From Blautia hominis (GTDB lineage: Bacteria; Bacillota; Clostridia; Lachnospirales; Lachnospiraceae): a DNA stretch of 64,000 bases. Made by a program: the position numbers and the translations under genes. The stretch lies in the NCBI GenBank assembly GCA_002270465.1, contig NQOF01000008.1:124001-188000 (forward strand), written 5' to 3'. How positions within the stretch are numbered: position 1 is the first letter of the stretch; each line of letters starts with the position of its first letter. Under the pieces are notes generated by a model. That model made no database searches, was not told where the DNA came from, and worked only from the letters and a program-made list of their open reading frames with translations. Below are positions 32,770 through 42,162 of this stretch, piece after piece.

Positions 32770-34305
32770 ATGATGCAGATCAAAAATCTGACGATTACAC
32801 ATAAAAAAGATATGAGGACCCTGGTGGAGAATTTTTCCTTTGTGCTGAATCCCGGTGACAGAGCTGTCATGATCGGGGAAGAGGGAAACGGCAAATCCAC
32901 ACTTTTGAAGCTGATCTGTGACCCGGCCCTTGTGGAATCCTATGCGGAGTTCACAGGAGAGATCATCAAAAACCGGCAAAAGACAGGGTATCTGCCCCAG
33001 GAGCTGGAGGAACAGAACCGGGAGAAAAGCGTCTGGGAATATTTTACCGGAAACACAGGTTTTTACAATATGACACCAAAAGAACTGTCAAATATAAGCC
33101 GGGAACTGGGAATACCGGCGGATATTTATTATTCCCAGCAAAAGATGGGAGCGCTTTCCGGCGGGGAGAAGATCAAGCTGCAGATGGCCGGGATCCTAAT
33201 GGAAAATCCGGATATCCTTCTGTTGGACGAACCGTCCAATGACATTGATATCCGGACATTGGAGTGGATGGAGGATTTTATGAATCAATGCCAAATACCC
33301 ATTCTCTACATTTCCCATGATGAGACCCTGATTGAGCGGACCGCCAATGTCATCATCCATCTGGAGCAGATTAACAGAAAGACAAAACCCAGGTACTCTG
33401 TTGCGAAGATGGATTACAGAACCTATATGGAAAACAGGGCAAGAGGACTTACCAATCAGGAGCGCATTGCGAGAAAAGAACGGGAGGATGCCAGAAAGCA
33501 GGAAGAGCGGTTCCGCAGAATCCAGCAGAAAGTGGAGCGTGACCAGAACAATATCACCCGGCAGAACCCCCACGGCGGGCAGTTGCTGAAAAAGAAGATG
33601 CACGCCGTAAAGGCCATGGAGCGCCGCTATTTAAGGGAAGCGGAGGACAGGACAGAGATACCGGAGACAGAGGATGCCATATTTATCCGGTTTCCAAAAG
33701 ACACTTCCATTCCAAATGGCAAGACAGTGCTTGCATATTCTCTTGATAAGCTCTGTATCGGGGAACGGGTGCTCTCTCAGCAGATCGCCCTGTCTGTAAA
33801 GGGACCAAAAAAAGTCTGTATCACTGGAGCAAACGGCATTGGAAAAACTACACTTCTGCGGAAAATAGCGGAATCCATGCAGGAGAGAACAGACCTGCAT
33901 GTGGCTTATATGCCTCAGAATTACGAAGAAAAAATGGATGGCAGCAAGACTCCGGCAGAATTTCTGCAAAAAAAGGGAGACAAAGAGGAAATCAGCAGGA
34001 TCCGCACGTATCTGGGCAGTATGAAATACACGGCAGATGAGATGGACCACAGTATCTCCCAGCTTTCCGGCGGTCAGAAAGCAAAATTGTTTTTCCTGAA
34101 AATGAGCCTGGACGGCAGCAATGTGCTTCTTTTGGATGAACCCACCAGAAATTTTTCACCCCTGTCCGGGCCTGTGATCCGAAGACTTCTGGCAGATTTC
34201 AAAGGGGCAGTCATCAGTGTATCCCATGACAGAAAGTATATGGATGAGGTGTGTGATACCATCTATGAACTGACGGAAAATGGTCTGGAAAAGAGAAAAG
34301 GATAG
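32770..34305 (+). CDS. ABC-F family ATPase (ribosomal protection type)
   Basis: A 511-residue soluble protein with two ABC ATPase domains and no membrane part. Domain 1 has G-E-E-G-N-G-K-S-T (about 37) and L-S-G-G-E-K (about 135); a charged interdomain linker (about 225-300) follows; domain 2 has G-A-N-G-I-G-K-T-T and L-S-G-G-Q-K. The second Walker B continues D-E-P-T-R-N-F-S-P-L-S where most ABC-F have D-E-P-T-N-H-L-D. ABC-F proteins of this size act on the ribosome; many give resistance to lincosamides, streptogramins, pleuromutilins or phenicols. The attenuator leader supports antibiotic induction, but the spectrum cannot be predicted. Confidence 0.85.
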   Translation: MMQIKNLTITHKKDMRTLVENFSFVLNPGDRAVMIGEEGNGKSTLLKLICDPALVESYAEFTGEIIKNRQKTGYLPQELEEQNREKSVWEYFTGNTGFYNMTPKELSNISRELGIPADIYYSQQKMGALSGGEKIKLQMAGILMENPDILLLDEPSNDIDIRTLEWMEDFMNQCQIPILYISHDETLIERTANVIIHLEQINRKTKPRYSVAKMDYRTYMENRARGLTNQERIARKEREDARKQEERFRRIQQKVERDQNNITRQNPHGGQLLKKKMHAVKAMERRYLREAEDRTEIPETEDAIFIRFPKDTSIPNGKTVLAYSLDKLCIGERVLSQQIALSVKGPKKVCITGANGIGKTTLLRKIAESMQERTDLHVAYMPQNYEEKMDGSKTPAEFLQKKGDKEEISRIRTYLGSMKYTADEMDHSISQLSGGQKAKLFFLKMSLDGSNVLLLDEPTRNFSPLSGPVIRRLLADFKGAVISVSHDRKYMDEVCDTIYELTENGLEKRKG

Positions 34306-34338
34306 ATAAGACTTTGCGGAACCGTGATATCTTTCAGG

Positions 34339-34480
34339 GAACTGTTCACTTCGCGTCCAGTAACACGCTTCGCGATGCATAGATATGGAGCATTCCGCCC
34401 CATATCGCGCTGGCTGCCTCGGGATCTTCATGCTTCCGGCATGAAAACGCCTCCCGGTACAGTGGCCTGTGAACAGCAAC
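34339..34480 (-). mobile_element. MITE family B, copy 3 (142 bp)
   Basis: Third copy of the element at 13882 and 26741, in the same orientation as the latter. Right end GTGAACAGCAAC, left end GAACTGTTCAC. A 9-base direct repeat CTTTCAGGG occurs at both borders (34331-34339 and 34481-34489), consistent with an 8-base target duplication plus one chance base. The internal hairpins are conserved. Confidence 0.85.
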
Positions 34481-34518
34481 CTTTCAGGGGCCGCCACATA
34501 GAACAAAGCTGACAGAAT

Positions 34519-34547
34519 TTGACAGGAACAGGTAAGTGTGGTATCCT
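34519..34547 (+). promoter_or_regulatory. Promoter of the thiamine salvage operon
   Basis: -35 TTGACA (34519-34524), 17-base spacer, -10 TATCCT (34542-34547). A family A element is inserted 25 bases downstream of the -10, between this promoter and the TPP riboswitch. Confidence 0.6.
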
Positions 34548-34572
34548 GATAACCAGTTAAAGTAAAACATGG

Positions 34573-34706
34573 GCAACTATTCAGTAGGTCTGCGCATTCA
34601 CTGCGCTGACCGTAAGAAAGTGTACCACGGCCAAGCAAAAATCCCATCGCCAAAGGCGATTTTGCATGGATTTTTGCCTGTAACTGTGAGGGTACTGAAC
34701 AGTTAC
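34573..34706 (-). mobile_element. MITE family A, copy 2 (134 bp)
   Basis: Reverse complement match to the element at 5921-6049 over its whole length. Ends GCAACTATTCAG and CTGAACAGTTAC. Flanks AAACATGG (34565-34572) and AAATATGG (34707-34714) match at 7 of 8 bases, a target duplication. It lies within the presumed 5' leader of the thi operon and ends 18 bases before the TPP aptamer. Confidence 0.82.
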
Positions 34707-34724
34707 AAATATGGATAAGTTACA

Positions 34725-34848
34725 TCGGGGGAGCCTGTAGCGGCAGGCTGAGAGGAAGTCACCAACTTCGACCCTTTAACCTGATATGGGTAATGCCAGC
34801 GTAGGGAGAGATCAAGATTCCGGGAGACGTGTTGGCGTCTCCCTTTTT
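34725..34848 (+). promoter_or_regulatory. TPP riboswitch with terminator
   Basis: The THI-box landmarks are present in order: GGGGGAGCC, GGCTGAGAGG, GACCCTTTAACCTGAT, GGGTAATGCCAGCGTAGGGAG (34725-34809). A terminator follows (GGGAGACG at 34822-34829, CGTCTCCC at 34836-34843, then TTTTT), 29 bases before the thiM start. Binding of thiamine pyrophosphate should favour termination and shut off the salvage operon. Confidence 0.94.
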
Positions 34849-34876
34849 ATGTTTCAGGATGCAGAAAGGAGAAAAA

Positions 34877-35701
34877 ATGCTGGGAGAAATACTGGAAAAC
34901 GTTAGGAGTAAATCGCCTCTGATTCAGAACATCACCAATTATGTAACTGCAAATGACTGTGCCAATATTACGTTGGCCTGCGGTGCTTCCCCAACCATGT
35001 CAGACGGGGAGGAGGAAGCAGAGGAGATGGGACGCCTCTGCGACGGTCTGAACATCAATATGGGGACCCTGCATCCCCGTTCCGTGAAAGCCATGCTTTT
35101 GGCAGGAAAAAGTGCGGGAAGCTGCGGGCATCCCATTGTACTTGACCCTGTGGGGGCCGGGGCATCCACATACCGCAGGAAGACAGCGGAACAATTACTC
35201 AGGGAAATTGCTTTTACCGCCATCCGGGGAAATATTTCGGAAATTAAGACCATTGCCGGGGGCGGAAACAGTTCCAAGGGAGTGGATGCTGATGCGGCGG
35301 ATGCTGTTACAGACGAAAATCTGGAAAAGACCATAACATTCGCAAAGGATCTTTCAAAAAAGACTGGGGCAGTGATCGCTATCAGCGGTGCAATCGATAT
35401 TGTGACAGACAAAAGCCATACCTATATAATCAGAAACGGGAACCCTGTCATGGCAAAGATCACAGGCTGCGGCTGTATGCTCAGCTCCCTTGCTGCAGCC
35501 TATCTGGCGGCCAATCCGGACAGAAGGCTGGAAGCTGTGGCTGCTGCTGTGATCTCCATGGGCCTGTGCGGGGAAAAGGCATTTGAGAAGATGGAAAGCG
35601 AGCGCAGGGGCAACGCATCCTGCAGAAACTATCTGATAGATGAGGTGTATCATTTGACCGGCAGCGAGCTGGAGAGAGGAGCAAAATATGAACTGCGCTG
35701 A
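34877..35701 (+). CDS. thiM: Hydroxyethylthiazole kinase
   Basis: A 274-residue kinase of the ribokinase-like fold that phosphorylates hydroxyethylthiazole for thiamine salvage. Diagnostic segments are P-L-I-Q-N-I-T-N-Y-V-T near the N-terminus, G-A-S-P-T-M-S, V-L-D-P-V-G-A-G-A and the active-site G-C-G-C-M-L-S near residue 197. ATG 34877 follows AAAGGAG. First gene of the TPP-riboswitch operon; it overlaps thiE by 14 bases. Confidence 0.94.
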   Translation: MLGEILENVRSKSPLIQNITNYVTANDCANITLACGASPTMSDGEEEAEEMGRLCDGLNINMGTLHPRSVKAMLLAGKSAGSCGHPIVLDPVGAGASTYRRKTAEQLLREIAFTAIRGNISEIKTIAGGGNSSKGVDADAADAVTDENLEKTITFAKDLSKKTGAVIAISGAIDIVTDKSHTYIIRNGNPVMAKITGCGCMLSSLAAAYLAANPDRRLEAVAAAVISMGLCGEKAFEKMESERRGNASCRNYLIDEVYHLTGSELERGAKYELR

Positions 35702-36347
35702 GAAAAGAGAAATGGTGAGACGTGCCCTGCTTCTGTATGCCGTTACGGACCGATCCTGGGTGGGAGAAAAGACACTTTATGAGCAGGTAAAAGCATCTCT
35801 GGATGGAGGCATTACGCTTTTGCAGCTCAGGGAAAAAGAGATGCCGTATGAGGATTTTCTGCGTGAGGCAAAGGATATGAAGGCTCTTGCCGCCAGTTAC
35901 CGTGTCCCCCTGATGATCAACGATAATGTGGACCTTGCCCTGGCCGTGGATGCGGACGGCGTACATGTGGGGCAGAGCGATATGGAGGCGGGAAGCGTCA
36001 GGGAAAAACTGGGCCGGGATAAGGTCATCGGCGTTTCCGCCCGGACTGTTTTAGAGGCTCTGCGGGCAGAAAAGGCAGGGGCGGATTATCTGGGTGTGGG
36101 GGCAGTGTTTTCCACCTCCACCAAAGAAGATGCAGACGTAATCGCATGGGATACCCTGAAAGAGATCTGTCAGGCGGTATCCATCCCTGTTGTGGCGATC
36201 GGCGGAATTAAGAAAGATAACGTGATGCAGCTTGCCGGAAGTGGTGTGGCAGGAATTTCCGTTATTTCCGGCATTTATGGACAGACGGATATCAGAGCCG
36301 CCTGTGAGGAACTGCTGGCACTGGCTAAGGAGATGATAAAAAAATGA
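35688..36347 (+). CDS. thiE: Thiamine-phosphate synthase
   Basis: A 219-residue TIM-barrel enzyme that joins the pyrimidine and thiazole phosphates into thiamine phosphate. Seen are Y-A-V-T-D-R near the N-terminus, L-Q-L-R-E-K, the diphosphate-binding N-D-N-V-D-L-A, G-V-H-V-G-Q-S-D and the C-terminal A-I-G-G-I. The gene overlaps thiM upstream and the HAD gene downstream (ATGA), so the three are coupled. Confidence 0.94.
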   Translation: MNCAEKREMVRRALLLYAVTDRSWVGEKTLYEQVKASLDGGITLLQLREKEMPYEDFLREAKDMKALAASYRVPLMINDNVDLALAVDADGVHVGQSDMEAGSVREKLGRDKVIGVSARTVLEALRAEKAGADYLGVGAVFSTSTKEDADVIAWDTLKEICQAVSIPVVAIGGIKKDNVMQLAGSGVAGISVISGIYGQTDIRAACEELLALAKEMIKK

Positions 36348-36994
36348 GAGGGATAAAGGGCGCCATATTCGACGCGGACGGCACGCTATTCGATTCTATG
36401 GGGCTGTGGGACCAGGCAGGAGAACGCTATCTGAAACGAAAGGGGATCAGGCCCCGGAAGGATATCCGCCAAAAACTGGAGACCATGACAATGGGAGAGT
36501 CTGCAGAATATTTCCGCACCAGCTATGGGATCTTGCTCCGGAACGACCAAATTATTGACGAGATTAACACTATGATATATGACTGTTACAAAGAGGAGAT
36601 TCGGATCAAACCGGGACTGCTTTCCGTGCTGGAGGATTTAAAGAGCCGCAGTATCAGAATGTGTATCGCCACATCCACAGACAGGCCTCTTATAGAAGCT
36701 GCGCTTAAAAATAACGGGATTGATTCTTATTTTACCGGTATTCTTACTTGTACGGAGGCAGGAGCCGGTAAAAGAAATCCACGGATATATGAGCAGGCGA
36801 TGGGGATCATCGGTACAAAAAAAGAAGAGACATTAGTGCTGGAAGATGCATATTTTGCAGCAGAAACAGCGAAAAAAGCCGGATTTTTACTGGCAGTCAT
36901 ACGTGATCTTTATTCTGAAAAAGACAGAGAAAAATTGCTTAGACTGGCAGATATCTATCTTGAAAAATGGGAAGATTGGGGGCGGAAAATGTGA
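36344..36994 (+). CDS. HAD-superfamily hydrolase in the thiamine operon
   Basis: A 216-residue HAD phosphatase with the beta-phosphoglucomutase-like cap. The nucleophile motif is F-D-A-D-G-T-L-F-D-S (Asp10, Asp12); motif II I-A-T-S-T-D and motif IV V-L-E-D-A-Y follow. It sits between thiE and thiD with four-base overlaps on both sides. Clostridia lack a dedicated thiamine phosphate phosphatase in many annotations, so this protein may hydrolyse thiamine phosphate or a precursor phosphate; that is inferred only from position. Confidence 0.88.
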   Translation: MRGIKGAIFDADGTLFDSMGLWDQAGERYLKRKGIRPRKDIRQKLETMTMGESAEYFRTSYGILLRNDQIIDEINTMIYDCYKEEIRIKPGLLSVLEDLKSRSIRMCIATSTDRPLIEAALKNNGIDSYFTGILTCTEAGAGKRNPRIYEQAMGIIGTKKEETLVLEDAYFAAETAKKAGFLLAVIRDLYSEKDREKLLRLADIYLEKWEDWGRKM

Positions 36995-37800
36995 AAAAAG
37001 TATTGACGATTGCCGGATCAGACTGCAGCGGAGGAGCCGGAATCCAGGCGGATATTAAGACCATAACAGTCCATAAGATGTACGCCATGAGTGTGATCAC
37101 GGCACTCACGGCGCAGAATACAACAGGTGTATATGGGATACAGGAGTGTGACACGGAATTTGTGGGTAAACAGATGGACTGCATTTTCACAGATATCCGT
37201 CCGGATGCAGTGAAAATCGGTATGGTCTCCAACGAAAAGATCATACGGGAAATTGCCGGAAGGCTGAAAAAATACCGGGCACAGGATGTGGTATTAGACC
37301 CGGTCATGATATCCACAAGCGGCAGCAGACTCATATCGAAGGATGCCTCTGAAGCGCTGAAAGAGGAACTTTTCCCTCTGGCAGCAGTGGTGACACCAAA
37401 TCTTATGGAAGCGGAAGCGCTCTGTGGTTTTTCTGTGGGCAGCCCCAAGGATATGGAACGGGCTGCAGAAAAAATAGCACAGTATGGCTCCGGTGCGGTT
37501 CTAATAAAAGGCGGCCATTTGAAAGATGGAGCGGATGATCTTTTATATGAGAAGGGCAGATGTACTTGGTTTTCGTCAAAGCGGATAGAAAATCCCAATA
37601 CACACGGAACAGGATGCACCTTGTCTTCCGCCATTGCCTGTAGTCTTGCTGCAGGATATCCTCTGGAAAGAAGCGTAAAGAATGCCAAGAATTACCTAAC
37701 CGGTGCGCTTGAGGACGGGCTTGATCTGGGAAAGGGCAGCGGACCATTGAACCAAATGTACAGATTACCTCCTTTTGCAAATGGCTATCCGTTTCGGTGA
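36991..37800 (+). CDS. thiD: Hydroxymethylpyrimidine/phosphomethylpyrimidine kinase
   Basis: A 269-residue ribokinase-fold enzyme that phosphorylates the pyrimidine half of thiamine in two steps. Motifs are I-A-G-S-D-C-S-G-G-A-G-I-Q-A-D (about 7-21), L-D-P-V-M and H-G-T-G-C-T-L-S-S-A. GTG 36991 overlaps the previous stop (GTGA) and aligns with the usual N-terminus; an ATG at 36967 would add eight unlike residues. Last gene of the operon. There is no thiC or thiG here, so this is a salvage set. Confidence 0.93.
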   Translation: MKKVLTIAGSDCSGGAGIQADIKTITVHKMYAMSVITALTAQNTTGVYGIQECDTEFVGKQMDCIFTDIRPDAVKIGMVSNEKIIREIAGRLKKYRAQDVVLDPVMISTSGSRLISKDASEALKEELFPLAAVVTPNLMEAEALCGFSVGSPKDMERAAEKIAQYGSGAVLIKGGHLKDGADDLLYEKGRCTWFSSKRIENPNTHGTGCTLSSAIACSLAAGYPLERSVKNAKNYLTGALEDGLDLGKGSGPLNQMYRLPPFANGYPFR

Positions 37801-37859
37801 TCTGTAATATTTTTTATAATATGTTTACTAAAAAGAACATAAAAGATTCGTTCCTTTTA

Positions 37860-37889
37860 TTGACAATTCTTAAAAAAATGCTTTATACT
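37860..37889 (+). promoter_or_regulatory. Promoter of pflB copy 2
   Basis: -35 TTGACA (37860-37865), 18-base spacer, -10 TATACT (37884-37889), seven bases before the riboswitch begins. Confidence 0.7.
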
Positions 37890-37895
37890 ACAGAT

Positions 37896-37998
37896 GTTAT
37901 ATAACTGGCGGAAGTGGAATGAACCACAGGGAGTATAACGTTGATTTAGCCGACCGTCTGGGCAGAAGTTGTCTGGATAGGACCGGCTTTTTTTAATA
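37896..37998 (+). promoter_or_regulatory. ZTP (pfl-motif) riboswitch
   Basis: The leader carries the pfl motif landmarks: AACTGGCGGAAGTGG, AACCACAGGGAGTATAACG, and the conserved 3' core GCCGACCGTCTGGGCA (37948-37963). A terminator-like hairpin (AGCCG/CGGCT) followed by TTTTTTT (37988-37994) ends it. ZTP/ZMP signals folate (10-formyl-THF) shortage; formate from PflB feeds 10-formyl-THF, which explains the location in front of pflBA. Confidence 0.9.
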
Positions 37999-38061
37999 TA
38001 TCCGGTCCGGTCTAAGGGCAGCTTCTACACAATTATTGTCTTAGAAGGAGGACTTGCAAAG

Positions 38062-40314
38062 ATGAATAACTTCAAACAATGGGATGGATTTAAAGGTAGA
38101 ATCTGGAAGGAAGAGGTCAATACACGTGACTTTATCCAGCACAACTACGAACCGTATGAAGGAAATCAGGAGTTCCTGGAAGGCCCCACCGAAGCAACGG
38201 AAAAACTCTGGTCTGCACTGTCAAAACTGCAGAAAGAGGAACGTGCAAAAGGCGGCGTTCTGGATATGGATACGGAGATCGTATCCTCACTGACTTCCCA
38301 TGGGCCGGGCTACATCAGTGAAGAATTAAAAGACCTGGAAAAGGTAGTAGGGCTTCAGACCGACAAACCACTGAAACGGGCATTTATGCCTTATGGCGGT
38401 ATTAAAATGGCAGAGGATTCTTGTACATCCAATGGCTATACACCGGCCCCGGAGCTTCATAAAATCTTTACAGAATATCATAAAACGCATAATCAGGGTG
38501 TTTTCGATGCGTACACACCGGAGATGAAAAAAGCCCGTCATAACAAGATCATTACAGGACTTCCGGACACGTATGGCCGTGGCCGTATTGTGGGTGACTA
38601 CAGAAGAGTGGCGCTTTACGGTGTTGATTTCCTGATGGAAAAGAAAAAAGAAGATTACGATAACTGCGGCTGCGGTATCATGACAGATGAGATCATACGT
38701 CAGAGAGAAGAGATTTCCATGCAGTACCGTGCCCTTGCCGATATGAAAAAAATGGCTATGAGCTATGGATATGACATCTCAGAACCGGCACAGAACGCTA
38801 AGGAAGCAGTTCAGTGGCTGTATTTCGGGTATCTGGCTGCCATCAAGACACAGAACGGTGCAGCCATGAGTGTGGGCCGTGTGGGAACTTTCCTGGATAT
38901 TTACATGCAGAGAGATCTGGAAAACGGTACACTGACAGAAAAAGAAGCACAGGAGCTGGTAGACCATTTTATCATGAAGCTGCGAATGGTCAAGTTTGCC
39001 CGTGTTCCTTCTTACAACCAGCTTTTCTCCGGAGACCCGGTATGGGCTACCGTGGAGGTGGCAGGCATGGGTCAGGACGGCCGTTCCATGGTCACAAAGA
39101 CAGATTACAGAATCCTCCACACATTGGAGAACATGGGGCCTGCACCGGAACCGAATCTGACGGTTCTCTACTCATCAAGACTGCCTGAAAACTTTAAGAA
39201 ATATGCTGCATTTATCTCTGTGGAGACCAGTTCTATCCAGTACGAAAATGACGATGTGATGCGGCCGGTATGGGGAGATGACTATTCCATCTGCTGCTGT
39301 GTATCAGCCACCCAGACAGGAAAAGAAATGCAGTTCTTCGGTGCCCGTGCAAACCTGGCAAAATGCCTCTTATATGCCATCAACGGCGGCATGGATGAGA
39401 AGTCAAGGGTTCAGGTGGGACCTGAATACAAACCGATCACTTCTGATTACCTGGAATATGATGAGCTTGTCCGCAAATATGAAATTATGATGGACTGGCT
39501 GGCAGGGCTGTATGTAAATACTCTGAACCTGATCCAGTATATGCATGACAAATATTACTATGAAGCAGCAGAGATGGCACTGATCGATACAGATGTGCGC
39601 AGAACTTTTGCAACAGGGATCGCAGGTTTTTCCCATGTGGTGGATTCCCTGTCCGCTGTGAAATACGCCAAGGTAAAAGTTGTGCGGGATGAGGAAGGCG
39701 TGGCAGTGGACTTCCAGACAGAGGGTGATTTCCCCCGCTACGGTAATGACGATGACAGAGCAGATGATATTGCGGTATGGCTGCTGCACACGTTCCTGGA
39801 AAAGTTGAAAAAATATCCGACCTACCGAAATTCCGAGCCGACCACATCCATCCTGACCATCACATCCAATGTGGTTTACGGAAAAGCAACAGGCGCGCTG
39901 CCGGATGGCAGAAAAGCGGGAGAACCGCTTTCACCCGGTGCAAACCCAAGCTACGGTGCAGAGAAAAACGGCCTTCTGGCTTCCCTGAACTCTGTTGCAA
40001 AGCTTCCATATGAGTGGGCACTGGACGGAATCTCCAACACACAGACCATCAATCCGGGTGCCATCGGACATTCGGAGGAGGAGAGGATCAACAATCTGAT
40101 GCACATTCTGGACGGATACTTTGACCAGGGAGCACATCACTTAAATGTGAATGTGTTTGGTATCGAGAAACTGGTGGATGCCATGGAACATCCGGAAAAA
40201 GAGGAGTATGCCAACTTTACGATCCGTGTATCCGGTTATGCGGTTAAATTCATTGATCTGACACGCGAGCAGCAGCTTGATGTGATCGCCCGCTCCGCAC
40301 ATGAGCGCATTTAG
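38062..40314 (+). CDS. pflB: Formate acetyltransferase (pyruvate formate-lyase), copy 2
   Basis: A 750-residue glycyl-radical enzyme. The active-site cysteines lie in S-I-C-C-C-V-S-A-T (about 411-413), with an extra Cys before the usual pair; the radical Gly is in [10 protein letters not shown] (about 725). It is clearly homologous to copy 1 at 27712-29937 but not a recent duplicate. ATG 38062 follows AGAAGGAGG. The ZTP riboswitch suggests this copy supplies formate for one-carbon metabolism, while copy 1 may serve fermentation (inference). Confidence 0.94.
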   Translation: MNNFKQWDGFKGRIWKEEVNTRDFIQHNYEPYEGNQEFLEGPTEATEKLWSALSKLQKEERAKGGVLDMDTEIVSSLTSHGPGYISEELKDLEKVVGLQTDKPLKRAFMPYGGIKMAEDSCTSNGYTPAPELHKIFTEYHKTHNQGVFDAYTPEMKKARHNKIITGLPDTYGRGRIVGDYRRVALYGVDFLMEKKKEDYDNCGCGIMTDEIIRQREEISMQYRALADMKKMAMSYGYDISEPAQNAKEAVQWLYFGYLAAIKTQNGAAMSVGRVGTFLDIYMQRDLENGTLTEKEAQELVDHFIMKLRMVKFARVPSYNQLFSGDPVWATVEVAGMGQDGRSMVTKTDYRILHTLENMGPAPEPNLTVLYSSRLPENFKKYAAFISVETSSIQYENDDVMRPVWGDDYSICCCVSATQTGKEMQFFGARANLAKCLLYAINGGMDEKSRVQVGPEYKPITSDYLEYDELVRKYEIMMDWLAGLYVNTLNLIQYMHDKYYYEAAEMALIDTDVRRTFATGIAGFSHVVDSLSAVKYAKVKVVRDEEGVAVDFQTEGDFPRYGNDDDRADDIAVWLLHTFLEKLKKYPTYRNSEPTTSILTITSNVVYGKATGALPDGRKAGEPLSPGANPSYGAEKNGLLASLNSVAKLPYEWALDGISNTQTINPGAIGHSEEERINNLMHILDGYFDQGAHHLNVNVFGIEKLVDAMEHPEKEEYANFTIRVSGYAVKFIDLTREQQLDVIARSAHERI

Positions 40315-41068
40315 TTCGAGAAAAGGCTCCATCCATTCGATCGAAAGCTTTGGTTCCGTGGACGGGCCGGGGGTCCGGTTTGTGATTTTTCTGCAGGGCT
40401 GCAGGATGCGCTGCCAGTTCTGCCACAATCCGGATACCTGGAGCACCAGCTCCATGGATATGATGTCAGCAGATGAGCTGCTAGGGCAGGCTCTGCGCTA
40501 TAAAGCCTACTGGGGAGAGAAAGGCGGAATAACCGTCAGCGGCGGGGAACCGCTGCTCCAGATGGACTTTTTGCTGGAGCTTTTTACAAAGGCTAAGGAA
40601 GAAGGGGTGCATACGGTCCTGGATACTTCCGGAAATCCGTTTTCCAGGCACGACCCGTTTTTCCATAAATTCAGCCGCCTTATGGAAGTTACGGATTTAC
40701 TTCTCCTTGACATCAAACAGATTGACAGCGCAAAGCATAAAATCCTGACAGGATGCAGCAACGAAAACATTCTTGATATGGCCGGATATCTGGCCGAGAT
40801 CAACAAGCCGGTATGGATTCGCCATGTTCTCGTGCCGGAACGGAACGATTATGACGAAGACCTGATACGGCTGGATGCATTTGTAAAAGGCCTGGGCAAT
40901 GTTCAGCGCTTTGAAGTGCTGCCATACCACACGCTGGGAGTCTTTAAATGGCAGGATATGCGTATCCCTTATCCCCTGCAGGGGATTGACCCTCCCACGA
41001 AAGAGCGGGTGGAGAATGCCAACCGGCTGCTTCATACAAGTGAATATACAGGCTATCTGAACGCATAG
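40301..41068 (+). CDS. pflA: Pyruvate formate-lyase activating enzyme, copy 2
   Basis: A 255-residue radical SAM activase. The cluster motif is [10 protein letters not shown] (CxxxCxxC), preceded by [10 protein letters not shown]. The ATG lies inside the end of pflB copy 2 (14-base overlap), so translation is coupled. Followed by a strong hairpin terminator. Confidence 0.94.
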   Translation: MSAFSSRKGSIHSIESFGSVDGPGVRFVIFLQGCRMRCQFCHNPDTWSTSSMDMMSADELLGQALRYKAYWGEKGGITVSGGEPLLQMDFLLELFTKAKEEGVHTVLDTSGNPFSRHDPFFHKFSRLMEVTDLLLLDIKQIDSAKHKILTGCSNENILDMAGYLAEINKPVWIRHVLVPERNDYDEDLIRLDAFVKGLGNVQRFEVLPYHTLGVFKWQDMRIPYPLQGIDPPTKERVENANRLLHTSEYTGYLNA

Positions 41069-41069
41069 G

Positions 41070-41122
41070 AAGAGCGGCAGCGGAAATTGATATGATAGAT
41101 TTCCGCTGCCGCTCTGCATTTT
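41070..41122 (+). terminator. Terminator of the second pflB-pflA operon
   Basis: AGAGCGGCAGCGGAAAT and ATTTCCGCTGCCGCTCT form a perfect 17-bp stem around an 11-base loop, followed by GCATTTT. Confidence 0.85.
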
Positions 41123-41231
41123 GGGAGTATCTGCTAAAAATAACAATCCGGCGTTGAGTTTGTCCTGCATTTATGCTATTATTAGAAACTGGAATGCGAA
41201 TAAATATTCTGCTGCGGAAGGGAGCTGTGAT

Positions 41232-42128
41232 ATGATACTCGACGTGATTTTAGATGCTTTGCTGGATACAGCCAAGCTGATTCCTTTCCTGTTCCTGACT
41301 TATCTGGTCATGGAATATCTGGAACATAAAACAAAGAATAAGTCCAAGCAGATCATGCAGAAGTCAGGGCATTTTGGTCCTCTCATTGGCGGTGTGGCAG
41401 GTGCGTTTCCCCAGTGTGGGTTCTCAGCGGCCGCAGCCAGCCTTTACTCCGGAGGCGTCATATCAGCGGGAACTCTGCTGGCTATTTTTCTTTCCACTTC
41501 AGATGAAATGCTTCCTATCTTTATCTCCGAATCTGTGGCAGCAGGTACAATCCTGCGGATCCTGGGTCTGAAAATTGTTCTTGGAGCTGTATCCGGGTTT
41601 GCCATTGATGTATTATGGCGTTTTGGCGGCAAGAAGAGGAGAGAGCGGGAAGAACATAATCATATACACAGAGAACATCATGAGAAAGATATCCATGATC
41701 TGTGCGAATCCGAACACTGCCATTGTGAGAACGGCAGCATTATGAGATCGGCTTTTTTACACACGCTTCAGATTACGGTCTTCATTTTTCTCATATCCCT
41801 GGTGATCGGATTTTGCGTGGAGTTGGTGGGAAGTGACAAGATCGGATACTTTATCAGCACAAAACCGGTTGTCGGTGTGTTTTTGGCCGCACTGGTAGGA
41901 TTGATTCCTAACTGTGCCTCCTCTGTGGTGATCACCCAACTCTACCTGACCGGCATTCTGGGAGCCGGACAGATGATGGCGGGACTACTGGTAGGTGCGG
42001 GCGTAGGTATTCTGGTGCTCTGCAGGACCAATAAGGGTGTGAAAGAAAACCTGGGTCTCATTGGAATCTTATACGGAACAGGCGTGTTCTGGGGAATCCT
42101 GATAGAGATGCTGGGGATTGTACTGTGA
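41232..42128 (+). CDS. Putative permease of the ArsP_2 type (manganese/arsenic efflux-like)
   Basis: A 298-residue membrane protein with about eight to ten hydrophobic segments in two halves. Each half has a conserved proline-cysteine turn: F-P-Q-C-G-F-S-A-A-A and I-P-N-C-A-S-S-V-V. The cytosolic loop between the halves (about 135-165) is rich in His, Cys, Asp and Glu (H-N-H-I-H-R-E-H-H and H-C-H-C), probably metal binding. This is the pattern of the ArsP_2 family. Whether it moves manganese, arsenic species or something else is unknown. ATG 41232 follows GGGAG. Confidence 0.82.
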   Translation: MILDVILDALLDTAKLIPFLFLTYLVMEYLEHKTKNKSKQIMQKSGHFGPLIGGVAGAFPQCGFSAAAASLYSGGVISAGTLLAIFLSTSDEMLPIFISESVAAGTILRILGLKIVLGAVSGFAIDVLWRFGGKKRREREEHNHIHREHHEKDIHDLCESEHCHCENGSIMRSAFLHTLQITVFIFLISLVIGFCVELVGSDKIGYFISTKPVVGVFLAALVGLIPNCASSVVITQLYLTGILGAGQMMAGLLVGAGVGILVLCRTNKGVKENLGLIGILYGTGVFWGILIEMLGIVL

Positions 42129-42162
42129 TACCATAGCATTCTCTTTGCTGGATGTAATGGTG

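Noticed and set aside
34156-34653. Open frame of 165 codons on the minus strand
   Set aside because: It runs through the ABC-F gene and both mobile elements; similar frames in other MITE copies come from the repeat itself.
37834-37854. Second LexA-like site (GAAC ... GTTC) before pflB copy 2
   Set aside because: The half-sites are 13 bases apart instead of four, so it does not fit LexA.
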